This document shows positions 1-10,417 of a DNA stretch of 64,000 nucleotides, piece by piece. Made by a program: the position numbers and the translations under genes. Under the pieces are notes generated by a model that was not told the DNA's origin, did no database searches, and worked only from the letters and a program-made list of their open reading frames with translations. Source of the stretch: Plantago major. Taxonomy: Eukaryota; Streptophyta; Magnoliopsida; Lamiales; Plantaginaceae. Location of the stretch: the NCBI GenBank assembly GCA_026545765.1, contig CM048841.1, positions 1,888,512-1,952,511 of the forward strand. The letters run 5' to 3'. The first letter of the stretch is position 1. Each line of letters opens with the position of its first letter.

Positions 1-241
1 GGATTCGGAGTTCGGACGAAGATTTGAGAGCCGTTTTAGCGAGACTTGCAAAAGTGAATATTTACGGAGCAGTCTAGACATTTTGGACATAACTCTCTCA
101 TATGATGTCTGATTGACCTGATCTCGGTGGCCATGCAAAGATAATTCAAAGTTCTACAACTTTCGCTTGGAAGTATTGGAAAATTCTGTCTTTAGGAAAA
201 GTTACGAAGGTTTTGAAACTTGCCACGGCGAAAGAGATTCT

Positions 242-351
242 CGCCGCGACGAAATTTTCCGAAGCAAAAAGAAGGCTTAACGTTGTTTCTCGCCGCGACG
301 AAATTTCCCGAAGCAAAAAGAAGGCGTAACGTTGTTTCTCGCCGCGGCGAG
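242..351 (+). repeat. 49-bp tandem repeat, two copies plus partial third
   Basis: A GC-richer unit beginning CGCCGCGACGAAATTT occurs at 242-290 and 291-339 with only two or three differences, and a partial third begins at 340. It sits in what should be the U3 part of the retroelement LTR, upstream of a TATA-like TATAAATAG at about 431. Such U3 repeats can act as promoter modules, but that is only inference here. Confidence 0.8.
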
Positions 352-1139
352 TATATTCTTCGCTGCGGCGAGATTTGCATGGGCGATTTCTGGCCGAATT
401 CTGGACGGATTTTCTTCGATTTTTCTCCTATAAATAGATTTCTTTCACCATAACTTCAATCATAACTTATTATAAACCCTATTTGGGACCTAAGAACCCT
501 AGTTTATCATTGATTGATCTTTGGAGGTTAGCTTTCATCTTGTAAGAATCATCGACATCAAATTCTTGGTAATTTATTGATAACTCTCTATTGCTTATCT
601 ACAATTCTTTATTTTCTTCTGTTTATCAAACTGCATGATCTTGCATGCGATTATCACTATGTTTATGCTCTGCGTATTCAATACCATGCCTTCTTTCGTC
701 TTCGATTCCATCATGAGTAGTTAAACCTCTCCAGAACTCAGTAGTTATGTGATGATTATGCAGATTCGAATCTAGGGTTTATATTCGTTCATATAGGTTC
801 GTCTAGTTTTAAATCTTAGTAAAACCTTCAATTCAATAGGCTAGTTTTAAGCCTTCAAAGTTGTTTTGGTTAAGGATCGTGGCATGACAACCCACTCTAG
901 TTTTAAATATTCAAATTACAATCGGTTGAATTGAATTGATTGCTTTCTGTACGCCGACCGTGTGACAAATATGAACGATTACCTAGTATTGAATAGCATA
1001 ACCAGATCATCGCTACCATGTTCGCTCTTCTTTCCATTGATTTTCACCAACTAATTTTCTTTTGTTTCTTGTGTTTGGTTTAGTTTAGGTAAAAATACAA
1101 ATTTCCAATTCTTGTTTTCTGCAAACATCTTTGTATTTG

Positions 1140-1257
1140 CTCTGCATCACTATAGTGGCTTAGTTAGCTCCTTAGCGAACGATCATGTGGTTTAGTTTTG
1201 TCTGTTTATAACAACTGCTTACTACTTGGTTTTCTAAGTAATACTTTGAGCACATCA
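1140..1257 (+). repeat. LTR 3' end, left copy
   Basis: 118-bp direct repeat, partner at 3016-3133, aligned without gaps and about 93-95 percent identical by eye. It ends CACATCA, consistent with the TG...CA termini of LTRs, and is followed after four bases by the primer-binding site. Sequence immediately upstream of the repeat does not match its partner. Confidence 0.85.
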
Positions 1258-1261
1258 AATT

Positions 1262-1278
1262 TGGCGCCGCTGCCGGGG
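1262..1278 (+). other. Primer-binding site (tRNA-Asp type)
   Basis: TGGCGCCGCTGCCGGGG matches the complement of plant tRNA-Asp 3' ends, as used by Tat/Athila elements, with one mismatch from the usual GTTGCC core. Confidence 0.85.
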
Positions 1279-1442
1279 AATTAACTCCCTCTGTAGTGTT
1301 TAGGAGTTTTTACGTTTTTGTTTGTTCGTTTGTTTGTTTGTTTGTTTTTCTATTTTAGATTAGTTTTTGTTATTTTTGTGGATCTGCTCTTTGGTTTTAT
1401 TTTTCTATGTGCAGATACTAGTAATTCAGCAAGGGCTCAAAG

Positions 1443-1838
1443 ATGGCTATGACATCTGGAGATTACTATTGTTCGTATGTCATGCCTAAAAAACCATGTA
1501 TAAAGCTGGATGTCGATGCCATAAATTATTGGGCGAACACTGCTTACTACTCCATTCTTACCAAGTTCGATGGATATGGTGATGTTCAAAAATTCTTAGA
1601 GGCATTCGAGGATGGTGTGCTGAGGATTCCGCATGAGAATGAAGTGGGATCGATTGACTCTTGGTGTGCTGAGGATTCCGCATGGCTTTCAGAAGAGCAG
1701 CTTTGCATGAGGATGTTTGATGGAGCCTTGGAAGGGTCTGCTAGAAATTGGCTTACGTCGGCACCTGAGGGATCGATTGACTCTTGGAGTGAGGTAGCTA
1801 ATTCTTTTGTAGAGAGGTATTCTCCTGGTACTGGGTGA
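1443..1838 (+). pseudogene. Gag-like frame of the Tat/Athila remnant
   Basis: A 131-codon frame starting ATG at 1443. Its C-terminal third contains the gag signature of large aliphatic residues followed by ARNWLTSAPEGSIDSW and a FVERYSP tail, as in the retrotransposon gag domain of Ty3 elements. It stops at 1838 where gag would normally continue for several hundred residues, and a phrase of about 15 residues (GSIDSW...) occurs twice, suggesting an internal duplication. A later frame (1923-2447) is acidic and unrecognised. A remnant rather than a functional gene. Confidence 0.65.
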
Positions 1839-3015
1839 TGGAAATCTCGATACACAGTCTCTCCACCTGAGGTCTCTACTGAATCTGAAGCACCCGAGAA
1901 GTGTTCTGATGATGAGCTAGTTGTGGAGCTTGACTTGTCTTGCTCTACGATGACACCCGAATTAGACTCTTCCACTCTTGCGGTCGACGAAGGAAGTATG
2001 GAGGAAGTATTTGATGATGATATTTTAGAGGATGCTCTTTCATTCCCTTCATTAGCAGTTACACATGCTGCCATCCAGGCTCAGGATATCTTCGTCCTTG
2101 AGAGCCACTGCACATATAATTACCAAGGGAGTTTTGATCCTTTATTTTCTATTTATTTGTCCCCTATTCTCTTATGTTATTTTTTAGTTTGTCATTCTGC
2201 TTATTTGTTTAATTCTAGTTTGCAGGGAATTAGGGACATACTGGAGAACTTGAGGAGAGGAGCTAAGGATGGCTCCCAAAATACTGTGTATACCGGGAAG
2301 GATGCAAGGGATTCGTTCGTGTTTGATAATGGATGGCAGCATTCCCCGACAGTCGAGCCAAACGACTATAATAAAAGGTGCTTCTCGGGAGGCAACCCGG
2401 GGGTAAGTTTCCTTTATTTTTTCTATTCTATTCCTTCGCTTGCTTAAACTTGAAACTCGAGGACGAGCTAAAGTTTAAGTTTGGGGAGGGATTTCATGTT
2501 TTGTGTTGTCTACGTGGGGTGGTATGTTAGCCACTTTTATGTGTTAGTTCTAGTTCAGTTTTAGGTTGTTAGTTTTTTATTTTTTATTTATGGTGAGTCG
2601 GAGTTGTTCTTCCAAGTCGAACGTCTATTGTAGATTATAAATTTGCTTGCTGCCTATGTTCTGTATGATATTTAGCTGGAAGTAGTGTAGTGGATTTAAA
2701 ATCCTATTTCTCTTTTAAATAATAAGTTTGTGTAGCTTTAATCCTAAAGCCTGTGAGCAAGCCTTGAGCCGATGAAAAAATATTGTACCGGCACCTGTGT
2801 GAATTTTTTCGGGAAGTGCAAACTCCCTTGTTTGCGCCTCATCATTCTTATGTGTACTTTGTATAAGTTAAGTATGACGAACGACATAATTTTCATTCTA
2901 ATTTGATTGTGCTAAACCCGTTCCAAGAACCGGCTTAGGGAGGAAGTTTATGTGAGTCGTGTATATTTAATGACTGTGTTGTGGCTTTTGTTCTCTCAAA
3001 AATATTGGAATAAGT

Positions 3016-3133
3016 CTCTGCATCACTATAGTGGCTTAGTTAGCTCCTTAGCGAACGATCATGTGGTTTAGCTTTGTCTGTCTATAACAATTGCTTACTA
3101 CTTGGTTTTCTATGTAATAATTTGAGCACATCA
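3016..3133 (+). repeat. LTR 3' end, right copy
   Basis: Partner of 1140-1257. If the purine tract at 2481-2490 is the polypurine tract, the right LTR would begin near 2497 and be about 640 bp, yet it shares only its last 118 bases with the sequence before the primer-binding site. Confidence 0.8.
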
Positions 3134-3677
3134 GAAACTATAAATACAAGAGATGGTTCATCATTCCACTTACACAAGTTCGGAGCTGTTTGAGTATCAC
3201 AAGATTTATTCTCTCCGACTTGTCGTCTGACGCAAGATTAGAGTTATACAACATATAATATCTATTGTCTCTGTCTTGTAGTATTTACCAAGCTTCAAAT
3301 ATCTTTTTTATGTCTAGTGTTAATCCAGGTACTCAGTGTTGAGTAAGTTACTGTTGGACTTGAATTAGTCATGCTTTGATTACTTAGTTATTGCTAGTAG
3401 AAGTATTTCTTTAGCATAACTAAGAGTTTTGTAAATCCTCATAACATTGTTAGTTTGATATTTGGCCTAGTGCACGGCAGGTATATTCATATACCTGTTA
3501 AGTTTATTCTGTTCTCTTAAGAACTATTTTCCGCTGTGTTCTGATTAAGTTTTGTGTTACATTGCATATCTGTTAGGACAACATTAGTCATAGCAATACA
3601 AGTTATCTTGTCTGAATATTGCACATCTATCACTGTTCGCATATCATTGTTCTTCATAGAAGTACAAAGTTCCGGTC
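3134..3677. other. Non-coding sequence between retroelements
   Basis: No gene seen. A TATA-like ACTATAAATAC at about 3138 and the following AT-rich sequence would suit the promoter part of an LTR, but I find no partner copy in the window. Confidence 0.4.
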
Positions 3678-4567
3678 CTATAATTCTTTCACATCACTGA
3701 ACCACTCTTTAATTGGAGATATATGAAATGAACAACCAGAATCTAGAACCCACAAACTACTATTAGTAGAACTAGAAACAACAAGAGCTTCTGCATTTGC
3801 ATAGGAAGTACCTTCAGCTATATCTGCTGTGTGGTTGACATGCTTGAATGTTGTCTTGTTCTTGAGCATGGGACAATCTTTCTTCAAATGACCAGGTTTC
3901 TTGCAGTGGCTTGCTATACACTATGTTCTTGGTTGCCTGATTCCTTCCCAAGGTTGGTTTGACAGATAGGCTCTCAGCAATTGTATCAGTGTTGCTTCCA
4001 ACACTCTTCTGATCCAGCTTGTTCCTCAATGCAGTCTCTACATCTTTAACTGTCAACATCAGGTTTGGACATAACAATTACATCAATAAAATGCTCATAA
4101 CTCTTTGGTAAAGAGCTAAGAAGTATGACAGCTTTGTCATCTTCTCCTACAGTAATCTCTCTTGATTCCATATCAGATCATAACTTGTTGAAATCATCCA
4201 AGTGCTCAATAATGGACTTATCAGGTTTCATCTTGTAATTGAAAAACATCTGCTTGAGCTTGATCTTGCTGGCAACTGCCTTGACATGATATAGCACCTC
4301 AAGTTTATCCCAAACTTCCTTCGCAGTTTTCAATTTGATCACTTCTCTCAATGCCTTGTCTACCAAAGACATAATCAGAGTGCTTTTAGCCTTTCCAATG
4401 ATTCGTTTCTTCTCAGCTTCATCAAAGCCTTTTGTGAAACCGTCATCACCAAGCAAAGCTTGCTCTACGCCTTGTTGAAACAGGAGAGCTTCCATCCTCG
4501 CTTTCCACAAGGTAATGTCGATCTTCTCTGTCAATTTCTCCGTCTCAAACCTAGACATGGATGCCAT
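3678..4567 (-). pseudogene. Copia gag-protease fragment
   Basis: From ATG at 4567 the frame opens with a copia gag N-terminus (ITLWKARMEALL motif, KEVWDKLEVLY motif, UBN2 family). It meets a stop at about 4175, resumes in other frames at about 4077-3814 and 3887-3678, and ends with a CCHC zinc knuckle (CKKPGHLKKDCP, spanning the frame change) and an aspartic protease motif LDSGCSFHIS. At least two frame breaks, so non-functional. Confidence 0.8.
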
Positions 4568-4935
4568 TGATTGCCGATCGTCTTGATTTCTCACAGACGG
4601 CGTCAATTGTTGAACAATCGATCACAAAACTCAATCGATCGAATGAAAATGACGAGCACATAAATCAACAATCAAACAAGAACGTAAACAAAAATTGAGA
4701 CGAGATTTACGTGGTTCAACAATGGCAAATTGTGGTTTCTCCAATTCTCTCTCCCACTAGTGTTTTCTCTCACTATAACTGACAATTATGAGATGATGAT
4801 TCTCTACCCTCTCAATTACAAGTATAAACGTATATATACAGCTTGATTACAACGCAAATGAGAGTAATTAGCTAGCTAAGAAAACTGGCTCTGTTTTCTT
4901 CTTCCATCAACTAACTTTCCCTCTTTCCAACTGTT
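3678..4935 (-). mobile_element. Ty1/copia fragment, 5' end only, minus strand
   Basis: Minus-strand copia fragment reading from LTR-like sequence (about 4613-4935) through a primer-site-like TGACGCCGTCTGTGAG (about 4590-4607), into gag and the start of protease. It is cut at about 3678, where protease would continue; integrase, reverse transcriptase and the 3' LTR are absent. The LTR-like part includes the phrase TTTACGTGGTTCAACAA, common in plant copia LTRs. Outer boundary uncertain. Confidence 0.65.
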
Positions 4936-5665
4936 TAATCTTGTGCAGTCTGGCAAATACACGAATTAACTCCTCGAACTGAGCTAGAAACGAACGAACA
5001 CCTCACATGAACAATACTGAAGCAGGACCCATACTCTGTGATGAGAAAGTTTATGAAATGCGAAAAAGCTCGATCATATGTCGGGTTTCCTTGTGCAAGG
5101 GTATGTAATAACCTAATGGTTATGTGGATAACAGAAGAAATTTGCAGCACCGAAAACAATCATAACATGTGGAAGTTTCTCTTATTCATAGGGGATCAAA
5201 TGTAGCTGCTTTTGCTGGATTAATCCGAGCAAGAACTTCATCCACAGATGATAATCAAACTTTGAAACTGTCTACAACAGTTTCACATCTTCATCAAACT
5301 CAAATGAAGAATTTTTCACTTCAAAGTGCGGAAGACGTTTTGTAAGTGGCCTGTATACGTATCAGATCGTGCCATATATATCAGTATATACATGTGTACT
5401 AGAGACTGATCATTATTGAGTACATATTTGTCACATTTGATTTTAAATTATTTACATTCAATATAAATGATATATTGACCTATTTAATAGTGGGATGATC
5501 GATTTCTCAGGAGGTTTGTGTAGTGTGTACTGGTTGAGCATGATAAAGATATGAGATAAATTTTTCCAGAACATGTGAAGCATTCAATGACACGGTAAAA
5601 GAAGCCAAAAAAAATCCAATAGGACAGAAAGGAAAAAAATATTCATATAACGAGCTTATTCCTAA
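4936..5665. other. Intergenic, nothing recognised
   Basis: AT-rich sequence between the copia fragment and the methionyl-tRNA synthetase copy. Short frames only; no RNA gene or repeat pair noticed. Confidence 0.5.
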
Positions 5666-7447
5666 TTAGAGTTTCTTTTGCTTTGCATCAGCTTCAGCCT
5701 TCCTCCCACTCAGCTTGACTTCCAGCAAATCGTTCCTTGAAACCATCTCTTCGTTGTCTGTCAATCTTTTGAAAATTGGCGACAGTGTTCCAATTTATGA
5801 CCTGCAGGTAGGAACTCCCAAGGTCTTTTGGCCCTTTCAACATTTTCATCACAAAGTGAAATTTGAGATTCAGGCAGGTTGAGCTGCTTGAGGACCTGGT
5901 GTGAGAACGATGGGATGAACGGTTCTAACAAGCATGCGAGGAGATACACCAATCCTGCCGAAGTTTTCATGACTATGGAACAAGCAGGCTTATCAACCTC
6001 CTCCCAGAATTTACTCTTTGATAAGTAAGCATTTCCTGCAATAGATATACTCATAGCAATTTTCAAGCCTTGCTTTAGCTTAACCTTCTCCATGGACTCT
6101 ATATACTCTCCAACCTTCTCTCCAACCTTCTGTCCCAGTTCTTTTGTCAGTTTATGAGAATCCTCGTTCCCGGAATCAGGGACTATGGACCCGTATCCTG
6201 AGCCTGATTCTTTGGCAATGAAACTCAAGACTCGGTTGACAAAATTTCCAAGATTGCTCAGCAGCTCATTGTTTGTCTTTGCTTGCAAGTCAGCCCATGT
6301 AAACAATGTGTCTGACACCTCTGGCCGATTTGCCAACAGATAGTACCTCCACACCTCGACGGGAATTTGTGTGTCCTTTGCATCATTCCCGAACACTCCA
6401 ATACCGTGACTCTTAGAAAATTTCCCTTCTTCATAGTTCAAGTACTCGGTAACACTGATAGTTTTCATCAAAGTCCAGTTTTCATCCGTCCCAATGAGAG
6501 CAGCGGGAAACATGACAGTATGAAACGGCACATTATCCTTCCCCATAAACTGGTAGAGCTCCACATTATCAGGATTCTTCCACCATTTCTCCCACTCGGG
6601 CGTGTGACATGCTGTGATGGAAACATACCCAATCGGAGCATCAAACCACACATAGAAAACCTTGTCCTTAAACTTTTCATGTGGGACAGGTACGCCCCAT
6701 TTCAAATCTCTCGTGATGCATCGTTGTCTGAGCCCTTCTTTAAGCCAAGCATTCGTTGTTTGTATAGCATTCTGACTCCATCCACCGTCCACTGACTCCT
6801 TCTTGATGTATTCATCTAATCTATCCTTCAACTCAGGCAGGTCAAGAAAAAGATGGTTGGTATCACGTACACGTGGAGTATTTCGACAAACCTTGCATTT
6901 AGGATGAACCAATTCTGTCGGATTCAGGAGCTTCCCACAATGTTCGCACTGATCTCCACGTGCAGCACCGTAATTACACCCTGGCGTAGGGCAATCACCC
7001 TCCACGAGACGATCTGCTAAAATCTCGAACATGTATCGCAATAAAGCTGGTGCATTGTGTTCTCTACCAACCAACCTTTCTCCAGCAGCTTCTTGAAAAT
7101 CGATTGACAAACCTGAGTCTGCTGTGGAGTTGAGGTCCGACCGAACTCATCAAAGCTTATATCGAACCACTCATACACCTCTTTGTGAATAGCATGGTAC
7201 TTGTCGCAGATCTCTTGGGAGAGACCCCTTCTTCCATGGCCTTCGTCTCTGTAGCCGTACCATACTCATCCGTACCGCATATGTACAGCGTGTTATACCC
7301 TCTGTTACGAGAGTACCTCGCAAAGACATCGGCACTAAGAACACATCCTATAATGTTCCCTAGATGGGGAACGTTGTTCACGTACGGCAATGCGCTTGTG
7401 ATGAGGACGTTACGCTCTCCCGGAATCGGAACGTTCGAGTTTGCCAT
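5666..7447 (-). pseudogene. Methionyl-tRNA synthetase, cytosolic type, frameshifted copy
   Basis: Encodes most of a class I methionyl-tRNA synthetase, which charges tRNA-Met. ATG at 7445-7447 opens the Rossmann fold with [16 protein letters not shown] (HIGH motif as HLGN). Four-cysteine zinc knuckles follow (CPTPGC, CEHCGK, CKVC), then FYVWFDAPIGY and the KMSKS loop as KFSKS near 6410-6425, then the anticodon-binding helical domain. Three one-base deletions break the frame: about 7212-7218, about 7018-7022 and about 5792-5798. Reading across them, the protein would be about 594 residues and end at TAA 5666-5668, without the C-terminal EMAPII-like tRNA-binding domain of plant cytosolic enzymes. 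There are no introns. Either a retrocopy decaying recently or a gene hit by homopolymer sequencing errors. An uninterrupted 5761-7110 frame carries most of the enzyme. Confidence 0.9.
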
Positions 7448-8161
7448 CGCAGACGACTGGTTTAATCTGATTCCTGCTAAGCTAAAAGGAATATATATAG
7501 ATTAGTAGTGCAACCGAACCGACCTGCTCTAATCTAATTAGAATAGAATTAGGATTCCCAGGATTCCCAAATTGATGTACACACACCAAGTTTTGCAAAT
7601 AAGTCCTCAACTATCAGAAATTCGGATTTCTAGAAAAGGAAAGGAAGAATTCAGATTAATTTTCGAAATTAAACTCACCTACAGCGAATTAGTCGCTCGA
7701 TCGGAATTAACCGACCGTTACTGGTTCGTTCATCTTCAGCCACCAATCTGTTATGTTGAATTAAGAAAGGATTAAAGATGAAGAAAGTTTGAACGATTCT
7801 TCAACGCTACACCAACGAACCCGATAACCAAATCGATGGAAATACAACAACCCCGTAACCAAATGAACAAATCGATGGAGATGCTGAATTGGTGATGGAG
7901 ATACAGCAAACCCAGATCGATGGAGATGGCAATTGGGTTTCAGAAGTTGAGGCGCAGATGACAGATCGATGGAGAATGGACATGGCGAATTGGCGATTGG
8001 GTTTCAGAAGTTGAGCCATAGATGATGATCGATGAGAGTCAGTGGAGTCGTGGAGCTGCCTGTGGAGAATCCATGCGTCCATATATATTATTTAAAGTAC
8101 AAGGTTAAACCCATCGGATTAATTCAATACTACGTGGAATTTTATGTAATTAATTGTATTT
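7448..8161. other. Intergenic with degenerate ATCGATGGAGATG repeats
   Basis: Upstream flank of the synthetase copy. At 7830-8040 the phrase ATCGATGGAGATG and the longer GGGTTTCAGAAGTTGAG recur several times at irregular spacing, indicating a decayed tandem array. No gene recognised. Confidence 0.55.
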
Positions 8162-8376
8162 TGTTAGTGGATGTTAGTGGAAATTTAGTGGAGTTGAGTG
8201 GAGTAATTTATAAACGTAAATGTCACCATCATGAATAGTTTGCATATTAACGAAATTTGTAAAATTGTTGATTGAATGCGCTATAAATAGTGCGATTCGA
8301 TGAATGAAAGTCTATCTGAAAAACTTCATTCTTCTATTACTCTCTTCTTCCATATATTTCATCTTGATTTATAACA
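8162..8376 (+). repeat. 5' LTR of copia element 1
   Basis: Begins TGTTAGTGGATG and ends TTATAACA, then the primer site TTATCAGCACGAG characteristic of one copia group. A TATA-like CTATAAATAG lies at about 8281-8290, followed by the transcribed R-U5 part. The start is fixed by matching the sequence directly after the polypurine tract at 13989. Confidence 0.85.
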
Positions 8377-9078
8377 CGTTATCAGCACGAGCGCTGCTCT
8401 AAATCAATTCCGATCCGGAAGAAAATTCTAGTAAAAGGTACTTTTATTTTTCAGTCAGTATGTACTAAATAAAATACTTAAGCTATTTTATTATCCGTCA
8501 TGCTGCGAAATAACCAGTTAACTTACTAAAGAAATTGTTTCGGTTTTGTCACAATATTACTTTCAATACTCCAACCTACCCCGATTACTTTGAAATTATA
8601 CGTTGTTACACAAACTCTCGAAAAGTTTTGATTAAAGAGGGAAACGCGAAAAATAAAGTTTTGATATAATTGACACGACAATAAAATTGAAATTTTATTC
8701 ATATCATGATTGAAATACAATTATATTCCACTATTAAGATAAATGATTAAGTTACAAGCGTACAACATAACCATAATGATACACAACACTACATATAGTT
8801 CAGTATATGGGCGACGAACATCTCCACGGCAAACGGTAAAACAACAACAAAAGCAATACAAACGGAAACGACGTGGAAAAGGAGATTAGACATATTGTGA
8901 AAGAAGAGAAGATAATGGTGTGATTTTTATGAAGAAATATTGGAGTATTTATAGAGTAAATTTCGGATATATTACCGTTTTATTACCGTTGGAACAGTGA
9001 TGAAGGACATAATGGTAATTTCCAGACTTAATAAAATATGTGTTAAATTTATGACTTAATAAAGATGGTTCCCGACAG

Positions 9079-9122
9079 GTATCGAACCCGCACAATCTAA
9101 TGGTCATTATACATCTGAGCCA
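9079..9122 (-). promoter_or_regulatory. Pol III A-box and B-box pair, SINE-like
   Basis: On the minus strand TGGCTCAGATG (9112-9122) fits the A-box consensus TRGYNNANNNG exactly, and GTTCGATAC (9079-9087) fits the B-box GWTCRANNC exactly, with about 24 bases between. The flanking arms do not pair into a tRNA acceptor stem, so this is a tRNA-derived head of a SINE or a tRNA relic rather than a tRNA gene. It lies in the odd insert between the primer site and gag of copia element 1. Confidence 0.55.
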
Positions 9123-9197
9123 CTGGGCGAAGTTCGATTTTATTTCATCTTATGCTTTTATATTTTCTAACATGTTTATATTTATAGATTATCAACA

Positions 9198-10326
9198 TGT
9201 CAAACATCATGAAATTGCAATTTGATGCACTGGAGATTTCTGGAGAAAATTATTTAAAATTGGTTGCTCGCGGAGCTCCACTTAAATAGTATGGGGCTGG
9301 AGATACTATTAAAGAGAAAATACAAAATCCGAAAGGTGATAAGGCTAAGGCCATGATATTCTCGAGACATCATATTCATGATGGTGCAAATCGTAATACC
9401 TTACAAAAGATCCACTTGAGTTGTGGACAAATTTGAAAGAAAGGTATGACCATCAGAAAGCCGTGACACATCCAGCAGCCAAGCATGAATGGCTAAACTT
9501 GAGATTACAAGATTTCAAGAGTATAAATGAGTATAACTCATCGATGTACAATATTACATCTCGTCTTTTATGGTGTGGGGATAAAGTGTCTGAACATGAT
9601 ATGCTTGAGAAGACATATCAGACAATGCCCCTAGAAAATATGATACTGATGCAAACTTATCGTAACCAAGGGTTTACGAAATACTCGCAATTGCTCACCC
9701 ACTTGTTGGAAGCAGAAAAGAATAATGAGCTGCTTCTTAAAAGCCACCAGATGCGTCCAACAGGCTCCGCCCCACGCCCAGAAATAAATAATGCCAACTC
9801 TAATGCCCCGCGTGATATAAACCAGGCTTCATATAATAGTTATGTACCAAATAATGGTCATAACGAAAGCCGTGGAAATAAACGTGGTGGTCATAGTAAC
9901 TGGCGTGGAGGTCGTGGGCGTGGGCGTGGATATTTTGGCCAAACACGTGGTCGCGGAATGAAACGTTATAGTGGTAACAATCAAAACCACTATCGTGGTC
10001 AAAATAATTCCGGAAATAATTACAAATATGAGCCCGGAAGCAGCATTTGTTACCGTTGTGGAGACCATGGGCATTTTGCGAAAGTTTATCACAGCTCACA
10101 ACAAAGGGTTGATAGATATAAAGAATCCCTAAAAGGGAAAAACATTGTGGAGACAAATATTGTCGAAACAGAAGATGAGTATGATGATGAATCGAGTTTC
10201 GATTGCGAAAGAAAAAGAACTAGAACAGGCATTGAACGACTAATACTTGTATGGTGTGATGCATGGTTGTGTAAAAGACACTTGTTTGATGTATTTTTTT
10301 TGTGTGCTTATATATTGTTTTTCTGA
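9198..10326 (+). pseudogene. Gag of copia element 1
   Basis: Starts ATG at 9198 with a copia gag N-terminus (LQFDALEISGENYL). It has an in-frame stop near 9287 and a frameshift before 9421, then is open to 10326 with the UBN2-type core (WTNLKERYDHQKAV, LRLQDFKSINEYNS), an RG-rich nucleic-acid-binding stretch (GRGRGRGYFG) and a zinc knuckle. The knuckle reads CYRCGDHGHFAKVY: the last metal-binding cysteine of the CX2CX4HX4C motif is tyrosine, a loss of function by itself. Confidence 0.85.
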
Positions 10327-10417
10327 AAGCGATATATCGTATTTCTAAAATCAAAGTTTTTATATGTAATCTTACTTATGTTTTTTTTCTTGCATATAGA
10401 AAAACAACATATTTGAA

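Larger units (their letters stand above)
1..3133 (+). mobile_element. Tat/Athila-like Ty3 retroelement remnant
   Basis: Degenerate LTR retroelement. A primer-binding site of the tRNA-Asp type used by Tat/Athila elements lies at 1262-1278, four bases after a CA dinucleotide that ends an LTR-like segment (1257). A short gag-like frame follows (1443-1838). Near 2385-2401 is the GGGAGGCAACCC-type motif I associate with the 3' untranslated region of these elements, followed by a purine-rich tract at 2481-2490. The last 118 bases before position 1257 recur at 3016-3133, which marks the right LTR end. No protease, reverse transcriptase or integrase is present, so the copy is non-autonomous. The left LTR boundary lies outside the window or is lost. 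Family is inferred from PBS, gag and 3' motif only. Confidence 0.75.

Noticed and set aside
1586-2074. Serine-rich minus-strand frame of 162 codons
   Set aside because: Lies opposite the gag-like frame and acidic tail; starts at a non-ATG codon and resembles no family.
6367-6795. Plus-strand frame of 142 codons opposite the synthetase
   Set aside because: Antisense shadow of the conserved synthetase core.
9066-9130. tRNA gene on the minus strand
   Set aside because: A and B boxes are perfect, but the 5' and 3' arms do not form a seven-base acceptor stem and the anticodon arm is not convincing.
9800-10156. Histidine-rich minus-strand frame of 118 codons
   Set aside because: It is the antisense shadow of the RG-rich and zinc-knuckle part of copia gag.
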